Shown one piece after another: positions 7,808 to 16,617 of a DNA stretch of 64,000 bases. The translations under genes were made by a program, and so were the position numbers. Where the stretch lies: positions 43,179 to 107,178 of the forward strand of contig DEJG01000020.1 of the NCBI GenBank assembly GCA_002353295.1, given 5' to 3'. Under the pieces are notes generated by a model, which made no database searches, was not told where the DNA came from, and saw nothing but the letters and a program-made list of their open reading frames with translations. Each line of letters opens with the position of its first letter. Position 1 is the stretch's first letter. The DNA is from Prevotella sp. UBA2754 (lineage in GTDB: Bacteria > Bacteroidota > Bacteroidia > Bacteroidales > Bacteroidaceae).

Positions 7808-8988
7808 TAATCAATCCTTATTTGAATACTTTCCATAGCCTTTTCACAAGCCTTCACCGCATCTTCAGCAGAGACTCCCTGGGCAATCACAAACCCAATG
7901 CGATCGTTACTACAATGGATAGGAGTCGATTCCTCTCCTACTTCCTTGGTAAAGGTGATCTGTTTTACGCCAGATATCCGAAGAGACTCCTCTAGGTTAT
8001 CGATAGCCGAGATGGTTCCATATGACGCCTCAAAGTAGCGGATGGCCGAGCCACAATGAAGTGAAGGTACAATGTCCGGTTTCTCTCCCAAAGCAACTTT
8101 AATAGTGGCTTTCACCATATCGATGCCTGTACTGAGAGGCACAAGATGCGTAGTTATATTGTCACCGCCCATTCTGGCTCCCAACTCTATCATCACTGGA
8201 CCTCTTGAGGTCACTCTCATTTCTACGTGGGCGGGGCCTTTATTAATCCCCAAAGACTTGCAAGCAGCAGTTGCAACCTCCCTTATTTGTTGTTGTGTAT
8301 CATCAGACAATTGGGATGGTTGGGTATGTCCCATTTCAACAAAATGGGGGGCTTCTGTCGTTATTTTATCTGTTATCTGAAGAATATTCACTACACCATC
8401 TACTACCATAACCTCAACAGATACCTCGGGGCCTTCCAAAAATTCCTCAACGATTACTTTACCGTGACGGCTGCAAGAGTGGCTATACTCATAGCTTGCT
8501 AGAAGCTCTTCATAACTATTCACCTTTGCAACGCCATGACTGCCAGCATTGTCAGTTGGCTTCATTATACACGGGAAATTAACTTTGCCTTTTAACGACT
8601 TCAAGTCTTCATAGGAGTCTATATCATAGTACCATGGGGAAGGCACACCGTAGGCCTTAAAAGCCTTGATCATATCATATTTATCAGTAGCCTTCACTGC
8701 TGTTTCGTAATTGATACTATGTAAGTGCAACTTATCGGATGCTTTTGCCACTCCTCGCATAGGCATGTCTGTAGCCAACGTCATTATTCCGTCAGGACGA
8801 TATATCTCGGCAGCCTTCAAAACCGCATCTTCCTCCATTGTTGATGCATTGTAATACTCATCAGCATATGGAATACCTACAGCTTGTGGATTATAGTCCA
8901 CAACTGCCACATGAAGGCCCATTTCCTTAGCTTTCAATATCGCAGGGAGTTGAAGCACAGACGCTCCCACAATCATTAGTTTTTTCAT
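7807..8988 (-). CDS. ATP-grasp enzyme (CarB-like)
   Basis: A 393-residue protein. The N-terminal Rossmann-like part starts MKKLMIVGASVLQLPAI, and the ATP-grasp core follows with FPCIMKPTDNAGSHGV near residue 140, VIVEEFLEGPEVSVE, and the Mg-binding VMIELGARMGGDNI. ATP-grasp enzymes make amide or similar bonds through an acyl-phosphate. In surface-polysaccharide clusters they are candidates for attaching amino acids or other acids to an amino sugar or uronic acid. It is directly between the initiating sugar-phosphate transferase and the WbuB-like transferase, so its product may be part of the first residues of the repeat. The substrate cannot be read from sequence. Confidence 0.82.
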   Translation of the reverse strand: MKKLMIVGASVLQLPAILKAKEMGLHVAVVDYNPQAVGIPYADEYYNASTMEEDAVLKAAEIYRPDGIMTLATDMPMRGVAKASDKLHLHSINYETAVKATDKYDMIKAFKAYGVPSPWYYDIDSYEDLKSLKGKVNFPCIMKPTDNAGSHGVAKVNSYEELLASYEYSHSCSRHGKVIVEEFLEGPEVSVEVMVVDGVVNILQITDKITTEAPHFVEMGHTQPSQLSDDTQQQIREVATAACKSLGINKGPAHVEMRVTSRGPVMIELGARMGGDNITTHLVPLSTGIDMVKATIKVALGEKPDIVPSLHCGSAIRYFEASYGTISAIDNLEESLRISGVKQITFTKEVGEESTPIHCSNDRIGFVIAQGVSAEDAVKACEKAMESIQIRID

Positions 8989-9576
8989 TTATGCTCTATA
9001 AACGTCTTTATGAGATAATACAATTTTTATTGTCAGCCAAATCACTTTGCAGTCAAACAAGAATGAGAGATGCTCTACATAGTAAATGTCTGCTTGCAGT
9101 TTCTCTTTTGTACCAACAGAGTTTCTATTAATAGCTTGATTCCACCCCGTGATACCAGGACGAACTGTCAAAATAACCCTTTCCTCTGGAGTATAATGCT
9201 CCAGATAAAAGGCAGAGTCCGGTCGTGGTCCTATAAGCGCCATATCGCCAATCAGCACGTTCAGCAACTGTGGTATTTCATCCAAACTTGTTTTACGCAA
9301 GAATCTTCCCACCTTGGTCACTCTTGGGTCATCCTCTGCATTATAGGTACTACCATCTTCCATTCTCAAGTCTGGAGCATTCACTATCATCGAACGGAAC
9401 TTGAACATTTTGAATATCCGTCCATTCTTTCCAATACGAGATGCCATGTGAAATAGCGGCCCTCCATCGTCCAACTTGATGGCAATCCACACAAACAGGC
9501 ACAACAGCAATACAAAGGGTAACGCAATTAAAGCAATGATATAATCTATCAATCGCTTAAAAAAATGCTTATACAT
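8989..9576 (-). CDS. Initiating sugar-phosphate transferase (polyprenyl-phosphate glycosyl-1-phosphate transferase, PglC-like)
   Basis: A 195-residue monotopic enzyme. It has one N-terminal membrane hairpin (IIALIALPFVLLLCLFVWI), then the hallmark FKFRSM, DDPRVTKVGRFLRKTSLDEIPQ and LIGPRPD motifs of the bacterial sugar-transferase family. It moves a sugar-1-phosphate from a UDP-sugar to undecaprenyl phosphate and so starts the repeat unit at the cytoplasmic face of the inner membrane. The length equals that of the minimal PglC core; the extra N-terminal membrane domain of WcaJ-type enzymes is absent. It sits beside an SDR gene that likely finishes its UDP-sugar donor. Confidence 0.92.
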   Translation of the reverse strand: MYKHFFKRLIDYIIALIALPFVLLLCLFVWIAIKLDDGGPLFHMASRIGKNGRIFKMFKFRSMIVNAPDLRMEDGSTYNAEDDPRVTKVGRFLRKTSLDEIPQLLNVLIGDMALIGPRPDSAFYLEHYTPEERVILTVRPGITGWNQAINRNSVGTKEKLQADIYYVEHLSFLFDCKVIWLTIKIVLSHKDVYRA

Positions 9577-9579
9577 AAT

Positions 9580-10587
9580 CTAATATTTGAATAAATCCCT
9601 GTACAGGTTATTATCCCAGTCTTTCTTAAAATCCTCCATCATCTGGCGATAAGTCTTGAACTTGGGTTCAAAGCCAAAATCTCTTTTGGCTTTTTCCATA
9701 GAGAAGAGATAAGAGGGTGTATTATTCTGCACTTCTGGCTTATAGAGAATACGGCTCCGACGGCCGTCAGCAGGACCAAACACATCACGCATCACTTCTG
9801 CCTGCTCTTGGAGTGTTACACCATTTCCGGCAGTCATATTGTAAAGACCATAGGTATTTTCACTCTTAATGGCCAGATAGAAAGCATGGGCAATATCCTT
9901 CACATACCCCACGTCCCGAATCATCTTGGGATTGCCAAACACAGTGATATCCTCAGCCTTTTCTGCTTTTTCCATAAAAATCTGGAAGCCAGACTTCTTC
10001 ATCTCACCGTTAACAAACAGAGACATGTGAGGCGTTACACCAAATACAGTGGGGAATCTGAATACAGCATTCTTCATGCCATGCTGCTGGTTGTAATACT
10101 CCATCACATCATTGGCAGCATTTTTTGAAATCACATATACAGCATGGTCGCCTGTGTAAATAAAGTCACGAGGCTCATCTTCCGTGATACGCTTTGTTGC
10201 ACTCCATGCACCTCGGACATCTGCGTAAGAACATGTAGAGATAACCCTCTTTATTCCGTTTTTACGGCAATACTCCAGCACATTGATGGTTCCTATGACA
10301 TTGATTAGGAAGTAATCCGCTGCATTCTCATCCTCATCAAGATTTACTGGAGCGTTAGCGGGTAAAAGACCAGCCAGAAGGATTACACCTTCTACATCCT
10401 TCCTAGGCAGCTTCTCAAAATCCGCCTCATTGTTGAGATCTAAATTCACATACTCAACGCCCAGAGCATCATAGTGCTCCTTAAAGCGATTTTTACGCCC
10501 TGTTACAAGAACTTTGCATCCCTGATTAAGTAATTCGGTAACTGTATGTACACCGATAAAACTTGTTGCTCCTATTACTATAATCAT
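9580..10587 (-). CDS. NAD-dependent epimerase/dehydratase (extended SDR)
   Basis: A 335-residue protein starting MIIVIGATSFIGVHTVTELL, a Rossmann GxTxFIG nucleotide-binding motif. Later it has VISTCSYADVRG, then a catalytic Tyr-x3-Lys in YVISKNAA, and FRFPTVFG. This is the fold of sugar-nucleotide 4-reductases/epimerases. Immediately downstream is the initiating transferase gene (3 bases away), the usual pairing in which this SDR makes the last change to the UDP-sugar that is transferred first, as for QuiNAc/FucNAc 4-reductases. Which configuration it makes cannot be judged by eye. Confidence 0.82.
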   Translation of the reverse strand: MIIVIGATSFIGVHTVTELLNQGCKVLVTGRKNRFKEHYDALGVEYVNLDLNNEADFEKLPRKDVEGVILLAGLLPANAPVNLDEDENAADYFLINVIGTINVLEYCRKNGIKRVISTCSYADVRGAWSATKRITEDEPRDFIYTGDHAVYVISKNAANDVMEYYNQQHGMKNAVFRFPTVFGVTPHMSLFVNGEMKKSGFQIFMEKAEKAEDITVFGNPKMIRDVGYVKDIAHAFYLAIKSENTYGLYNMTAGNGVTLQEQAEVMRDVFGPADGRRSRILYKPEVQNNTPSYLFSMEKAKRDFGFEPKFKTYRQMMEDFKKDWDNNLYRDLFKY

Positions 10588-10599
10588 TATAAATGAATT

Positions 10600-11973
10600 T
10601 TAATTTTTAAAATTATTAATAATTACATTGAATAATTCATCAATGTTATATGTCTTCACAATCTCTTTAGAATTTAACGATGGGAATAAGGTAAACATAG
10701 TTTGATCCTTTGGATTTGTAATAATAGCCACAGGTAAAGAGTTATTATAAATTGCCTCCAGTAAAACGGTGGACTTTCTTGAAATACAGATATTGCCAGT
10801 CAATGAAAGTTCATAATCTGAAATATAGTCAACTTTCAAACCCTCATAATTAGTCTTGCTATCTCCTGGATGTAGTTTCAAGTAAAGATTCCACCCTTTT
10901 TCTTCCAATTTAGGTAAAAGACCATTCACTATATCCACATTAACATTCACCTCACGAGGTTCCGTGAAGAAAATGATCATCTTTTCATGAGGTTTGTCGT
11001 AATGATACTCAAACATCCTGCAAATGATGTCTTCATCATAAACATATTTCTTTGTATTGTATAGACTATTCAGATAGTCTGCGGTAAATTGGCTATGTAC
11101 ATAGAAAACATCACAAGAGAAACCTTTGGGAAACTTGAAGCCATACTCAATTCCATGAGGTATACAATACGATTTAAGGCCATATTTCTGACATAGTTGC
11201 TCTTCTATGACCGAATATCTATCCAAATTATTACCAGTGTAGAAATTGCATCCTTTAAAATATGGCAGATACTCTTCCATCATCATTTTATAAATCTCGG
11301 CATAAATGATACGTTTCTTGTAAAAATCAAACAACGCATACTTGAAATGCCGGCCAAGCATAGGTACATAAAAAGCAACCATCGTTTTCATGGTTTTAAA
11401 AGCATTTATATATGCCTTTATAGTCCATTTAAGCCGTTTGCCCTTCGGGAACAGTCTATATATTGAATCTTTTTCAAAAAAAGACTCTACTTCTTGGTAG
11501 ATTTCTGGGAACTTCTTAAACTTTTTGATGGAAGCCTTAGTACGTACTACTGCAAACTTATCTTTAGAAGTAATACCTGGTTTGTAAGGAATAGCCAATA
11601 ATTTGAAAGCGAAATATAAAGTAGAAGAAAGAAGAGATAACTGGTAAGAAATCCATGCGACAAACCTATCTTTAAAGCCTACGCCATCAACATACAGACC
11701 TTTCTTAGTACAGACATCCTTAGCAAAAAACTTATATCTTACGTCTGATCTACCAACGACCAGTCTGTCAGCATCGTTTTTCTTTATCCACTCCTCTATA
11801 GCCAAATAATACTGGATAAGGTTATTAAAAACCTCGTTTACACCGTAAGTATCATTATAATATCTTTCCGCTTCCTTATCAGAGAGAGCATAGAAATCCG
11901 TATCGAACAAGTCGTCAATCTTCGTCTCCTTGTTTTTGTAAATAATACTCTTATCTCTTATTTCCGCCTTCAT
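10600..11973 (-). CDS. Putative GT-B glycosyltransferase of capsule type
   Basis: A 457-residue protein that I do not recognise as a named family. The C-terminal half has YCIPHGIEYGF, VFYVHSQFTADYL, YLKLHPGD with a His-Pro motif, and ICISRKSTVLLEAIYNN with Ser residues at the position used by GT-B enzymes to hold the donor phosphate. His-Pro and Ser-Ser/Thr signatures are shared by bacterial sialyltransferases and Kdo-type capsule transferases. Since the locus makes at least one CMP-activated acid sugar, a CMP-ulosonate transferase is a reasonable guess. It is flanked by the KDG-kinase-like gene and the SDR. Confidence 0.55.
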   Translation of the reverse strand: MKAEIRDKSIIYKNKETKIDDLFDTDFYALSDKEAERYYNDTYGVNEVFNNLIQYYLAIEEWIKKNDADRLVVGRSDVRYKFFAKDVCTKKGLYVDGVGFKDRFVAWISYQLSLLSSTLYFAFKLLAIPYKPGITSKDKFAVVRTKASIKKFKKFPEIYQEVESFFEKDSIYRLFPKGKRLKWTIKAYINAFKTMKTMVAFYVPMLGRHFKYALFDFYKKRIIYAEIYKMMMEEYLPYFKGCNFYTGNNLDRYSVIEEQLCQKYGLKSYCIPHGIEYGFKFPKGFSCDVFYVHSQFTADYLNSLYNTKKYVYDEDIICRMFEYHYDKPHEKMIIFFTEPREVNVNVDIVNGLLPKLEEKGWNLYLKLHPGDSKTNYEGLKVDYISDYELSLTGNICISRKSTVLLEAIYNNSLPVAIITNPKDQTMFTLFPSLNSKEIVKTYNIDELFNVIINNFKN

Positions 11974-11986
11974 TTCATTCCGATTT

Positions 11987-13024
11987 TTATCTTTTTACTC
12001 TTCCACTTGAATCTCCATTCATCAAGTTCTCCACCTCCTGAAAAGTTACCCAGTTATAGTCACCTTTCAAGGTATGCTTCAAACAGCTGGCAGCAGTAGC
12101 AAACTCCAGTGCCCTGCGATCATCCTCATAATGAAGCAGACCAAAGATGAGACCACCCATAAAGGAATCTCCACCACCTACTCTATCTACAATATCCGTA
12201 ATATCATAGCGACGGGACTCTATCAGTTCTTTGCCATTATAAAGCACACCACCCCACGTATTGTGGTTGGCATTGATGGCACCTCGAAGTGTAACCACCA
12301 TCTTCTTGCAACGGGGGAAGCGTTCCATCATCTGTTGGCAAACACTTAAGAAACTAGTCTGGTCAACATTTCCGTTGGTCTTGGCGGCATCAAAATCCTT
12401 GGGCTTGATACCAAACACTTTTTCACAGTCTTCCTCATTGCCAAGAATGATATCAGAACCAGCCACCATCTCGGGCATTACCTCTGCAGCAGTCTTGCCA
12501 TACTTCCAGAGATTACCGCGATAATTAATATCACAACTGACCGTTACACCTAATTCGTTGGCGGTCTTAATTGCCTTCAAACACTCTGCGGCGGCATTGG
12601 CAGACAATGCCGGTGTAATACCAGTCCAGTGGAACCATGTGGCATCTTTCAGAATCTCTTTCCAATCGATAGAGCCCGGCTCAACCGTTGCTATGGAACT
12701 ATCCTCTCGGTCATAATAAACCTTGGAAGGACGGGCATTGCTGCCTGTCTCCAAATAGAGAATGCCCATTCGCTTTCCAGTCCGTTGGATATGGTCAACA
12801 CCCACCTTATGTCCTCTCAAATCCATGATACAGCGTTCTGCAATAGGATTATCCGGCAGGCAGGTGATATAATCTGTCGCTATACCATAATTGGCCAGCG
12901 ACACCGCCACGTTCGCTTCTGCTCCGGCATAACTCACGTCGAGGCAGTTGGCTTGTATTAGCTTGAGGTAATCAGGTGCACCGAGGCGCACCATGATTTC
13001 CCCAAATGTTACTACTTTTTGCAT
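11987..13024 (-). CDS. PfkB-family sugar kinase, 2-keto-3-deoxygluconate-kinase-like
   Basis: A 345-residue ribokinase-fold enzyme. Visible landmarks are VTFGEIMVRLGAP at the N-terminus, YAGAEANVAVSLANYG (substrate lid), VSCDINYRGNLW, and the C-terminal DIVDRVGGGDSFMGG, the anion hole and catalytic Asp. The N-terminus and the D-x-N-x-R strand are typical of KDG kinases (KdgK). It is one base from the aldolase-like gene and 9 bases more from a KdsB-like cytidylyltransferase. I infer that the three work together on a 3-deoxy-2-keto sugar acid for the polysaccharide, rather than in pectin catabolism, because no KDPG aldolase or transporter is present. Confidence 0.85.
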   Translation of the reverse strand: MQKVVTFGEIMVRLGAPDYLKLIQANCLDVSYAGAEANVAVSLANYGIATDYITCLPDNPIAERCIMDLRGHKVGVDHIQRTGKRMGILYLETGSNARPSKVYYDREDSSIATVEPGSIDWKEILKDATWFHWTGITPALSANAAAECLKAIKTANELGVTVSCDINYRGNLWKYGKTAAEVMPEMVAGSDIILGNEEDCEKVFGIKPKDFDAAKTNGNVDQTSFLSVCQQMMERFPRCKKMVVTLRGAINANHNTWGGVLYNGKELIESRRYDITDIVDRVGGGDSFMGGLIFGLLHYEDDRRALEFATAASCLKHTLKGDYNWVTFQEVENLMNGDSSGRVKR

Positions 13025-13025
13025 G

Positions 13026-14561
13026 TTAATCGATTAACTGATAAATAGATGTTACGTCCAGCGTTCTATAGATGGACGGAGTGAGTGATTTCATTTGGCA
13101 ACCACGTGTCTTGGCGTAACCTGCAAAGATTTCATTGTTCTCATGTGTAAGTGCCACTTCCTTTTCTGAAAGAACACTGCCCGGATAGCCATCATAGCCT
13201 ACCAGATAAACTTCGCCATCCGTCAGGTTAAGTCCAAGCTGAATAGCCACCGTGGTTACAGAATCCTTATACTCATCAATGAAAGAGATTTCAGGGAGTT
13301 CGTAGGTGCTCAGCTCAGCATATTCCGGCACTTCGGTTCCCATCGCTCTGGGATAAGGAGGCAGGATGCACGTTCCCTTATAGTTCTTTCTGCCCACATT
13401 GGCGGTCAAGCGGTGACCCTCATTACCCACAAGGCAATAGAACACCGGCTGCTCACATCCAAGGAACAGCTTAGCGTGACGTGCAGTAGAAAGCACAATG
13501 GCTGTATCTGGGTTCTTCTGGAGGAATTCGTGAATAGCCTCCTTATGCTCTGCCACGGTATTACCACCTCCAATCACCAGCACTTGCTTAAACTTCTTGG
13601 TGACTTCCAGAACAGGATACTTGGCGTTGTCCTCTTTCTTGTCCTTCTTATTATCAAGCGCACGTACAATGCTGTTGAACGAATACACACGGTTGCTCAC
13701 CCAGTCCATCACCTCCTTCTGCGGGAAAGAGTTGGCTCCTGAAATCATATACGGCAGACTGGTTCCCCAGCGGTATTTCTCATATAACGGCTGGAAGGCC
13801 TGGATGGCATCACCCAGTTCGTTGAAGTTCACTTTCAACCCTGCGTGCTTATTCAGATAGGTCAGCAGCAACTCCATATTCAGGTTGCCAGCGCCACGAC
13901 CCATTCCGAGTATGGTAGCATCCACGCTATCCACACCACATTCAATGGCTGTAAGCGTATTGATGAGTCCCAACTGGAGGTTATTATGTCCGTGGAAACC
14001 TATCTGGCAGGTAAGATATTTCTTCAAAGTGGCAATGATAGTACGTACTTCATCAGGTGTTACACTTCCGTATGAATCCACCATATTGAATATCTTCACC
14101 ACACCGTTCAGACGAGGCAGTTTCTCAAACAGCCCTTCATACTGGTCCCACTTGGACATATACATCACGTTGAAGGCCACCTCGAAGCCATATTCCTTTA
14201 CCTTCTCTGCCAGCACAGCAGCACGTTCCATATTCTTGGGATCCACCGCCATACGAATCATATCCACCACACCTTTCAGTGGTGAAATGAGTTTATCCAA
14301 ATCCTTAGGCGTGGTGCTCTTCTCATTGAGCATCACGGCCAGTTTCTGCTTGGAGTTCTCACGGACATGTTTCAAAACAGAGAGAGGGCAATAGCCAAAC
14401 TTTCCGTTGTACTCCTTCAATGGGTTATTCCTGTAACCCAGTTCCAGATAGTCTATAGGTAGTCCGTTCATTGCCCGTATGTAGGCATCCACGGTCTCAG
14501 CATTGAAGTCCCAATTGGTGTAGTAGCCACCATCCCTCAACGTACAATCGAGTATTTGCAT
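13026..14561 (-). CDS. HMG-CoA-lyase-family (DRE-TIM) aldolase with extra C-terminal domain
   Basis: A 511-residue protein. The first ~290 residues are a DRE-TIM metallolyase barrel: ILDCTLRDGGYYTNWDF gives the D-R-D catalytic start, GFHGHNN holds the two metal-binding His, and DATILGMGRGAGN follows. This resembles 4-hydroxy-2-oxovalerate aldolase. Residues ~320-511 form a second alpha/beta domain (VLVIGGGNTVAEHKE, VYLVGYDGYP) that I cannot name with confidence; it resembles sugar-related Rossmann-like domains. The operon neighbours are a KdsB-like CMP transferase and a KDG-kinase-like protein. I infer that it joins pyruvate or a similar ketoacid to an aldehyde to build an ulosonic acid. Confidence 0.75.
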   Translation of the reverse strand: MQILDCTLRDGGYYTNWDFNAETVDAYIRAMNGLPIDYLELGYRNNPLKEYNGKFGYCPLSVLKHVRENSKQKLAVMLNEKSTTPKDLDKLISPLKGVVDMIRMAVDPKNMERAAVLAEKVKEYGFEVAFNVMYMSKWDQYEGLFEKLPRLNGVVKIFNMVDSYGSVTPDEVRTIIATLKKYLTCQIGFHGHNNLQLGLINTLTAIECGVDSVDATILGMGRGAGNLNMELLLTYLNKHAGLKVNFNELGDAIQAFQPLYEKYRWGTSLPYMISGANSFPQKEVMDWVSNRVYSFNSIVRALDNKKDKKEDNAKYPVLEVTKKFKQVLVIGGGNTVAEHKEAIHEFLQKNPDTAIVLSTARHAKLFLGCEQPVFYCLVGNEGHRLTANVGRKNYKGTCILPPYPRAMGTEVPEYAELSTYELPEISFIDEYKDSVTTVAIQLGLNLTDGEVYLVGYDGYPGSVLSEKEVALTHENNEIFAGYAKTRGCQMKSLTPSIYRTLDVTSIYQLID

Positions 14562-14569
14562 AGTATTCC

Positions 14570-15316
14570 TTACTTGTTTAGCTTGGCTGACATGATTTCG
14601 TTAACTTTCTTCAGGTCGTTAGGTGTATCCACAGCCACCGTTTCGCTGTCCACCTCAATGAACTGCACTTTGTAACCGTTCTCTATGAAACGCAGAATTT
14701 CTATATCCTCAATGGCTTCAATCTTGGCTTTGCCATACTTCTTACCATAATCACAGTAGAACTTCAGGGCTGCAGGGGTGAAGCCATACACACAAACCTG
14801 TTTGTAGTAGTTGTAGTTGATGCTGCCCTTGGGGTATGGAGCGGTAGAACGGGTCAGATAGATGCCAATACCTTCCTTGTTGGTAATGACCTTAGGTACG
14901 GTGAAGTTCACCACATCTACAGGGTCGGTAATCTTGGTCATCAGGTTAGACACCTGTAGTTCAGGATTATCAAAGAAAGGCAGAATGGCCTTCTCCATCA
15001 CCTCCGGCTCCATCAGCGGCTCGTCGCCTTGGATATTCACATACAGGTCAGCCGGTATTTTTTCTGCCACCTCTCCAATACGATCAGTGCCAGTTCGGTG
15101 ACTGGTAGAGGTCATGATACACTTCATGTCGTACTGGGCGCAGGCATCATAGATGCGCTGGTCGTCGGTTGCGACATACAACTCGTTAAAATACTTCACC
15201 TGTGAGGCGTGCTGATACACCCACCAGATCATTGGTTTACCACAAATGTCAGCCAAAGGCTTGCCCTGGAAACGAGAGCTCTCGTAACGGGCGGGGATTA
15301 CTCCGATGATTTTCAT
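14570..15316 (-). CDS. kdsB: 3-deoxy-manno-octulosonate cytidylyltransferase-like (KdsB family)
   Basis: A 248-residue enzyme of normal KdsB length. It has the N-terminal VIPARYESSRFQGKPLADICGKPM (nucleotide-binding), VATDDQRI, HRTGTDRI, INIQGDEP-type VNIQGDEPLMEPE, and the late EAIEDIEILRFIENG. KdsB couples CTP to Kdo or a related 2-keto acid to give a CMP-sugar in the cytoplasm. Because the chromosome must already have a kdsB for lipid A assembly, this second copy in a capsule operon is likely dedicated to the capsule sugar. It is 8 bases upstream of the DRE-TIM aldolase gene, which supports a substrate made by that enzyme rather than Kdo itself. The gene symbol denotes the family only. Confidence 0.82.
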   Translation of the reverse strand: MKIIGVIPARYESSRFQGKPLADICGKPMIWWVYQHASQVKYFNELYVATDDQRIYDACAQYDMKCIMTSTSHRTGTDRIGEVAEKIPADLYVNIQGDEPLMEPEVMEKAILPFFDNPELQVSNLMTKITDPVDVVNFTVPKVITNKEGIGIYLTRSTAPYPKGSINYNYYKQVCVYGFTPAALKFYCDYGKKYGKAKIEAIEDIEILRFIENGYKVQFIEVDSETVAVDTPNDLKKVNEIMSAKLNK

Positions 15317-15321
15317 ATCGA

Positions 15322-16617
15322 CTATCTGTTTATTTGTTTATTACTATTATCTAACTTTATAGGGCGGTGTTTAAGAAACATATATAATAGTATTATGTAT
15401 ATTATACCTAAATCCAAACTCATATAAACCAAAACATTCCCACCCCAAAACACTAGTGCAACAGGTAATGATGCAATCAATGTTAAAAGCGCCTTAGAAT
15501 TAAGAGTTGAATTACGCGGTTCATATTTTCTAATTATACAAGATATAAGGAGCATAAAAATGACTCCTCCAAAAAATCCAAAATCGAAAACAATGGCAGC
15601 AGGGAGACCAATAAAGGCACTCACTTTATTTTTTAAAAGTTTTGTGTACTTAGCATCTCTTTCTTCATTTACTTTTTGAGCACCTCTGATCATTTTTTCC
15701 AATTGATTCGCAAGTCCACTACAACTATAGAGTCCCCAAGATTGTTCTCCAAATTCAAAATAATCCATTACAATGGGGCCATTTTCCTCCCATTGTCCAA
15801 AATAATCAAGTGTTGAAAACAGTAACGGCTGTGAACCTTCATCAATAACAGCCTCATTTAGGGATTCTTTGGTGTAGTAGTTTGAAAACCGACTACTAGA
15901 AATTACAAAAAGAGCAATAAAAACCAGAGACATAATTATTAACGATGACCTGATTATTGTTTTTTTTGTTTTCTTTTGAAGCAATGGCAACAAAGAAAAA
16001 AGAATAAAGATATATAATAAAACAAACTGAACAGTAGAAGATCTTGAAAGTGCTATTAGCCCATTTAATATAAGATTTAATGACAGAACAAAAAACAGCA
16101 GGGATTTTTTTACATTTCTTTTTATTAAATAATAAAAATGCAAAAATAGAAAAAAATAACCCAAAGGACTAACTAGATTCCCTAATGTGATGAACCGGTG
16201 GGGAAGAAGGGTGTCAAAAAGTTCCGTTGCGCCTCCTTCATTTTTATGTTCCTGCACTGTTATTTCTTCCATCAGAAGTAATGAAAACACCTTGCTCAGC
16301 ATATAAGCATATAACAAAACAGAAAAGATACCTATTATTATTAATATCGGTTCAATTTTCTGTAATTTTTTTTCACTTATGTCTGAAAAATCCCACCCCT
16401 TATAATCTTTATACTTCTTATATGAAAAGAATAATATAGAAAGTAAAAGAACACTATAGATTGTATATAACTGCGTCATCGCCTCCATTTGCGGTGTTCT
16501 TCCAACTAAATAGGCCGCAAACGTGGTAAAAAGGAGAAGGGCAAATAATAATTTTGTAATACTATACTTCCCTTTTATACCAAACAAACCGTATGCACAA
16601 ACAATAAAATAAATCAT
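15322..16617 (-). CDS. wzy: Wzy-type repeat-unit polymerase
   Basis: A 431-residue integral membrane protein with about 10-12 hydrophobic segments and a long polar loop (about residues 230-330) rich in charged residues, the usual layout of O-antigen/capsule polymerases. There is little motif conservation in this family, so the call rests on topology and on the position next to wzx. It overlaps wzx by 4 bases. The coding region is notably A/T-rich compared with the flanking nucleotide-sugar genes, as is common for wzx/wzy cores gained by transfer. It would join undecaprenyl-linked repeats at the periplasmic face. Confidence 0.8.
   Translation of the reverse strand: MIYFIVCAYGLFGIKGKYSITKLLFALLLFTTFAAYLVGRTPQMEAMTQLYTIYSVLLLSILFFSYKKYKDYKGWDFSDISEKKLQKIEPILIIIGIFSVLLYAYMLSKVFSLLLMEEITVQEHKNEGGATELFDTLLPHRFITLGNLVSPLGYFFLFLHFYYLIKRNVKKSLLFFVLSLNLILNGLIALSRSSTVQFVLLYIFILFSLLPLLQKKTKKTIIRSSLIIMSLVFIALFVISSSRFSNYYTKESLNEAVIDEGSQPLLFSTLDYFGQWEENGPIVMDYFEFGEQSWGLYSCSGLANQLEKMIRGAQKVNEERDAKYTKLLKNKVSAFIGLPAAIVFDFGFFGGVIFMLLISCIIRKYEPRNSTLNSKALLTLIASLPVALVFWGGNVLVYMSLDLGIIYIILLYMFLKHRPIKLDNSNKQINR

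Noticed and set aside
11987..13024. KDG kinase of pectin or uronate catabolism
   Set aside because: No KDPG aldolase, isomerase or transporter is present; the neighbours are capsule genes including a CMP-transferase.
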